The notes under the pieces: model-generated
What the model saw: only the letters and a program-made list of their open reading frames with translations
Database searches by the model: none
What the model was told of the DNA's origin: nothing
Shown: positions 60,856 to 64,000 of the stretch, in pieces
Position numbering within the stretch: the first letter of the stretch is position 1
Layout: every line of letters starts with the position of its first letter
Source of the DNA: an uncultured bacterium
Lineage (GTDB): Bacteria > Bacillota > Clostridia > Lachnospirales > Lachnospiraceae
NCBI GenBank assembly: GCA_945949875.1
Contig: CAMFGH010000003.1
Coordinates: forward strand, 1-64,000
DNA length: 64,000 bases
Direction: 5' to 3'
Program-made: the position numbers and the translations under genes

Positions 60856-60934
60856 CCGGTCGCTTTTCTGTTTTCCAGACTATTCTTTATCTATTCCGGT
60901 CGCTTTTCTGTTTTCCAGATTATTCTTCCTCTTT
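60854..60934. repeat. 40-bp tandem duplication including a stop codon
   Basis: Two copies of TTCCGGTCGCTTTTCTGTTT plus CCAGA(C/T)TATTCTT...; the second copy contains the last Glu codons and stop of the YtvI-like gene. Confidence 0.85.
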
Positions 60935-62095
60935 TCCGGCGTTCTCATCCTGCAATAATTTCAGCTCCTCCGGCTGGAACCTTCTATATCGATTCAGCCC
61001 AACGGCCAGTATGCGTATACTGTTGATCACCGTATCAAACACTCCTGCCTGATACATATTCAGCAGAATGATACCAATAGGCACTGCAATGATAAGTCCC
61101 ACAAGCCCCCCAAACTTATAACCAATATATAGCAGGAAAAGGGTAGGAACAGGAGAAATTCCCACCATGTCTCCTACGATCTTTGGCTGTATGATCTGAC
61201 GAAAGACCTGCGCAACTGCCCAGATGATCATAAGTCCTACTGCCATCCGGTATTCCCGTCCCAGAAGCATGACCACAGCCCAGGGCCAGAGAATGGTTCC
61301 TGCCCCAAAAACCGGGAGCAGGTCCACAAATGCAATACCGGCAGCCACCAGAAATGCAGAATGTACCCTTAAAATAAGCAGCCCCACAACCAGAATCACA
61401 TACACCATAAGTTCAATTTTGAGCTGAGCTCTGAAATATCCACCCAAAGCAGAACCCATGCCTTTCCGGATCATCCTGCAATACTTCTGTACTCCCGCCG
61501 GCAGATAATCATGAAAGAAATTATGCATACCTGTTCTCTCTGCCGTAAAGAAATAGGCTGACAGGAATGCCATAATTACGGAAATAAAGACACTTGGTAA
61601 TTGTTTGGCCATATTACCGATTTTAATAAAAGATGGATTTCCTGCATTTGCGATAAGGTTTCCTAAAGACTGTTCCGTTCCTTCGATCAGACTATCCCAT
61701 ATCTCCTGGATTTCAGTCGGAAGCTTTTCATATACTCCGGCCATACTGATGCTGATTTCATTGATTTCTCTTTTAAATCGTGAAATAACTTCCGGCAATT
61801 CATCAATCAGAGTTTTGACCTGTTCAGTCAGAAAAAGTCCTCCAAAATAAATGGCCAAAAGTATCATAGCCAGAACAAATATGATCACGCATACTGTCCC
61901 CGCTTTCCTTTTGATTTTCAATCGTTCTTCCAGAAATCTGACCGGCACTGCTGCCAATGCCGAAAGAATAAGCCCTATCACAAAAGGCATAAAAAAAGAA
62001 AGGCATTTTGGCAGCACTGTTATCATAAGTATTCCTATCACAACAGCAAGGACCAAATTTGTAATTGCCTTTCCGTAAGTTCTTTTATTTTCCAT
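60920..62095 (-). CDS. AI-2E family permease, YtvI-like sporulation membrane protein
   Basis: A 391-residue membrane protein with about eight helices in the AI-2E/TqsA layout: two N-terminal pairs (NLVLAVVIGILMITVLP, FFMPFVIGLILSALAAVP), an amphipathic central region (TEQVKTLIDELPEVISRFKREI), and a C-terminal bundle with VDLLPVFGAGTILWPW and RQIIQPKIVGDMVGISPVPTL (conserved PVFGAG and QPK motifs). Sporulation protein YtvI belongs here; the broader family includes AI-2 exporters and Na+/H+ antiporters, so the substrate is open. The ATG at 62095 lies eight bases after GGAGG. It follows engB closely. Confidence 0.85.
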   Translation of the reverse strand: MENKRTYGKAITNLVLAVVIGILMITVLPKCLSFFMPFVIGLILSALAAVPVRFLEERLKIKRKAGTVCVIIFVLAMILLAIYFGGLFLTEQVKTLIDELPEVISRFKREINEISISMAGVYEKLPTEIQEIWDSLIEGTEQSLGNLIANAGNPSFIKIGNMAKQLPSVFISVIMAFLSAYFFTAERTGMHNFFHDYLPAGVQKYCRMIRKGMGSALGGYFRAQLKIELMVYVILVVGLLILRVHSAFLVAAGIAFVDLLPVFGAGTILWPWAVVMLLGREYRMAVGLMIIWAVAQVFRQIIQPKIVGDMVGISPVPTLFLLYIGYKFGGLVGLIIAVPIGIILLNMYQAGVFDTVINSIRILAVGLNRYRRFQPEELKLLQDENAGKEEE

Positions 62096-62113
62096 ACGAA
62101 TCACCTCCAAATC

Positions 62114-62749
62114 CTACCCCTTAGGATTCTGTGCTTCCTCATCCTCCTCATCATCCGCATAAAAATGGCAAATCATGTCATCCAGCAATTCGTATATTTC
62201 TTCTCTTCCCTGTTTTGTCTGGGAAGAAAATGGAATGACTATCGTATCTTCTACAACCTCCAGACCGCTTTTGATCATTTTTATATGCTTTTGCAACTGG
62301 CTTCGTTTAATCTTATCCATTTTTGTCGCAATAATGATAGGATGATAACCCTGCTCAATGATCCAGTTATACATCTGCCTGTCATTGGCAGAAGGCTCAT
62401 GTCTTATATCAATCAGCAGAAATACTGCATACAGCATCCTGGATGTATGCAGATACCTTTCAATCATTTTTCCCCATTTTGCTTTTACTTCAACATTTGC
62501 ATTTGCATATCCGTATCCCGGAAGGTCAACCAGATAAAAAACATCATTTACATTATAATAATTGACTGTCTGGGTCTTTCCGGGCTGTGCGCTGGTTCTC
62601 GCCAAAGATTTGCGATTCATAATCGCATTGATCAATGACGATTTACCAACATTACTTTTCCCGGCAAAAGCCACTTCCATTTTATCATTTTCCGGAAAGG
62701 TACTGGTAATACCACATACTGTTTCCAGTGCAACATTTTTAATCACCAT
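62114..62749 (-). CDS. engB: EngB/YsxC ribosome-biogenesis GTPase
   Basis: A 211-residue small GTPase needed for 50S assembly. G1 GKSNVGKSS, G2 region with PGKTQ (G2 Thr), G3 DLPGYGYA, G4 TKMD and G5-like PFSS are all visible. It has an acidic C-terminal tail (YADDEEDEEAQ). It lies 12 bp after clpX on the same strand, in the clpX-engB arrangement of Firmicutes. The Shine-Dalgarno (AGAG) is weak. Confidence 0.95.
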   Translation of the reverse strand: MVIKNVALETVCGITSTFPENDKMEVAFAGKSNVGKSSLINAIMNRKSLARTSAQPGKTQTVNYYNVNDVFYLVDLPGYGYANANVEVKAKWGKMIERYLHTSRMLYAVFLLIDIRHEPSANDRQMYNWIIEQGYHPIIIATKMDKIKRSQLQKHIKMIKSGLEVVEDTIVIPFSSQTKQGREEIYELLDDMICHFYADDEEDEEAQNPKG

Positions 62750-62761
62750 AATATAATCTCT

Positions 62762-64000
62762 TTATGCGCCCACTCGAATGATTCCGGGCTCGCCTTTTCC
62801 TTCTACCGCATCTTTTGTGATGATACATTCTTCAATGGTATCATCCGATGGGATCTGGTACATAACATCCATCATGACATTTTCCATGATGGACCTAAGT
62901 CCCCTTGCGCCTGTTTTTCTTTCCATTGCTTTTTCTGCAATGGCATCAATTGCATCTTCTTCAAAGGTCAGTTTTACATCGTCCAGATCAAACAATTTAC
63001 GATACTGCTTGATCAGTGCATTTTTTGGCTCTTTCAGTATCCGCACAAGTGCTTCTTTGTCCAGTCCTTCCAAAGATACATTGATTGGCACACGTCCCAC
63101 GAATTCCGGAATCAGTCCAAATTTCACCAGATCCTGTGGCACCGTTTCTTTCAAAAGCGCTCCCGTTTCATGGGCCTTTTTGTCTGTCACTTCCACATTA
63201 AAACCAATGGATTTCCGATCCAGTCTGGTTTCAATGATTTTCTCCAGTCCGTCAAAGGCACCACCACAAATAAACAGGATGTTAGTGGTATCAATCTGAA
63301 TCAGTTCCTGATGAGGATGCTTTCTGCCACCCTGGGGTGGGACACTGGCAACAGTACCTTCAATAATCTTCAGAAGAGCCTGCTGTACGCCCTCACCGGA
63401 AACATCCCTCGTTATGGAGACATTTTCGCTCTTTTTCGTAATTTTATCGATCTCGTCAATATATACGATACCGTACTGGGCACGTTCCACATCATAATCT
63501 GCTGCCTGAATCAGTTTTAATAGAATGTTTTCCACATCCTCACCAACATATCCGGCTTCTGTCAGTGTAGTTGCATCTGCAATCGCAAATGGCACATTAA
63601 TGATCTTTGCCAGAGTCTGGGCCAGATATGTTTTACCGGAACCGGTTGGTCCGATAATAATGATATTGCTCTTCTGCAACTCTACATCATCCGGCTCTTT
63701 CTCAGCCAGCACTCTTTTGTAATGATTGTATACAGAAACAGCCAGAACTTTCTTAGCCTCTTCCTGCCCGATCACATAATCATCCAGAAACTCTTTGATT
63801 TCTACCGGTTTTAAAAGATTAATATCCGGCACATCCTCTGATACTCTTTCGTCATCGTATTCTTCCTCGATAATATCGGAACAGATTTCCACACACTCAT
63901 CACAAATATAGATTCCACCGGGACCGGCAATCAGTTTTCTGACCTGGTCCTGTGTTTTATTACAAAAAGAACATCTCACTTTACTGTCTGTATTCTTCCC
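62762..64000 (-). CDS. clpX: ClpX, ATP-binding subunit of ClpXP (5' end just off window)
   Basis: At least 412 residues. The zinc-binding domain ([25 protein letters not shown]) is followed by the AAA+ core: Walker A GPTGSGKT, pore GYVGEDVEN, Walker [11 protein letters not shown], sensor [10 protein letters not shown] and RKTGARGL. The GTG at 63979 is not the true start: the frame stays open to the window edge and codes GKNTDSK before VRCSFC, the normal ClpX beginning, so two or so codons are missing. ClpX unfolds substrates for ClpP. clpP (and tig) would be expected to the right. Confidence 0.96.
   Translation of the reverse strand, partial: GKNTDSKVRCSFCNKTQDQVRKLIAGPGGIYICDECVEICSDIIEEEYDDERVSEDVPDINLLKPVEIKEFLDDYVIGQEEAKKVLAVSVYNHYKRVLAEKEPDDVELQKSNIIIIGPTGSGKTYLAQTLAKIINVPFAIADATTLTEAGYVGEDVENILLKLIQAADYDVERAQYGIVYIDEIDKITKKSENVSITRDVSGEGVQQALLKIIEGTVASVPPQGGRKHPHQELIQIDTTNILFICGGAFDGLEKIIETRLDRKSIGFNVEVTDKKAHETGALLKETVPQDLVKFGLIPEFVGRVPINVSLEGLDKEALVRILKEPKNALIKQYRKLFDLDDVKLTFEEDAIDAIAEKAMERKTGARGLRSIMENVMMDVMYQIPSDDTIEECIITKDAVEGKGEPGIIRVGA

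Noticed and set aside
63979..63979. GTG at 63979 as the start of ClpX
   Set aside because: The frame stays open to the edge with GKNTDSK, the usual ClpX N-terminus; the gene continues off the window.

Overview
The window looks like a chromosomal segment of a low-GC, Gram-positive, anaerobic gut-type clostridium, most likely a Lachnospiraceae member (Blautia/Dorea-like; genus is a guess). Evidence: the conserved Firmicutes order rho-rpmE-DUF1385-prmC-prfA, small DUF4250 and DUF4364 proteins typical of Clostridia, a CIRCE operator on clpB, FeoB-associated Cys-rich mini-proteins, AAA-ATPase-like/PD-(D/E)XK proteins, a YtvI-type sporulation protein and strong GGAGG ribosome binding sites. Most genes lie on the minus strand.

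Layout. 1-2.5 kb: larB (3' end off the window), a palindromic MITE-like element, a DUF5680-like gene, a decayed yjdF gene that still carries its structured leader, and tRNA-Leu(AAG). 2.5-9.2 kb: a TetM/EF-G-like GTPase fused to a NYN nuclease domain, a polysaccharide deacetylase, a LacX-type mutarotase and an AAA/PD-(D/E)XK protein. 9.3-12 kb: a Zn/Cd efflux module (P1B ATPase, separate HMA protein, ArsR/SmtB sensor, operator). 12.3-20 kb: diguanylate cyclase plus amidohydrolase, acyl-CoA ligase plus Na+ symporter, an unknown protein and a patatin. 19.9-25.9 kb: an iron region with two FeoB-associated Cys-rich proteins, a short DtxR-like regulator, a rhodanese/PP-loop fusion, a Fur-like winged helix fused to HD-GYP, FeoB and FeoA, tied together by TTAG-N6-CTAA operators. 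26-34.6 kb: a MATE remnant, an S8 protease of Csp type, and a sensory pair made of a 1303-residue propeller/HD-GYP/REC protein and a hybrid histidine kinase. 34.7-41.9 kb: AraC regulator, a BMP-type nucleoside ABC importer with an attenuator-like leader, xpt, and a small Cys-containing protein. 42-42.5 kb: a toxin-antitoxin pair with a shortened antitoxin. 42.9-52.5 kb: translation and housekeeping genes (prfA, prmC, DUF1385, rpmE, rho, malic enzyme, radical SAM protein, DUF4364, rarA). 52.5-54.6 kb: a deleted DNA methyltransferase and an MqsR-like/MqsA-Panacea toxin-antitoxin module. 54.7-64 kb: deacetylase, DUF4250, clpB with CIRCE, ferredoxin, an EAL protein, ytvI-like, engB and clpX (5' end just off the window).

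How the parts work together. Four proteins carry cyclic-di-GMP domains: one GGDEF with an intact I-site, two HD-GYP and one EAL. Two of them have unusual inputs: a Fur-type DNA-binding/Cys-rich module in the feo neighbourhood, and a predicted extracellular beta-propeller coupled to a hybrid kinase whose HPt domain has lost its phosphoacceptor His. The best candidates for undescribed biology are this iron/c-di-GMP link and the propeller-HD-GYP-REC system.

A second theme is genome plasticity. Several genes carry 15-24 bp in-frame tandem repeats. Many minus-strand genes are followed by 15-40 bp tandem duplications close to, or including, the stop codon. Two pseudogenes (yjdF and a DNA methyltransferase) lost their middles through clean internal deletions at short homologies.
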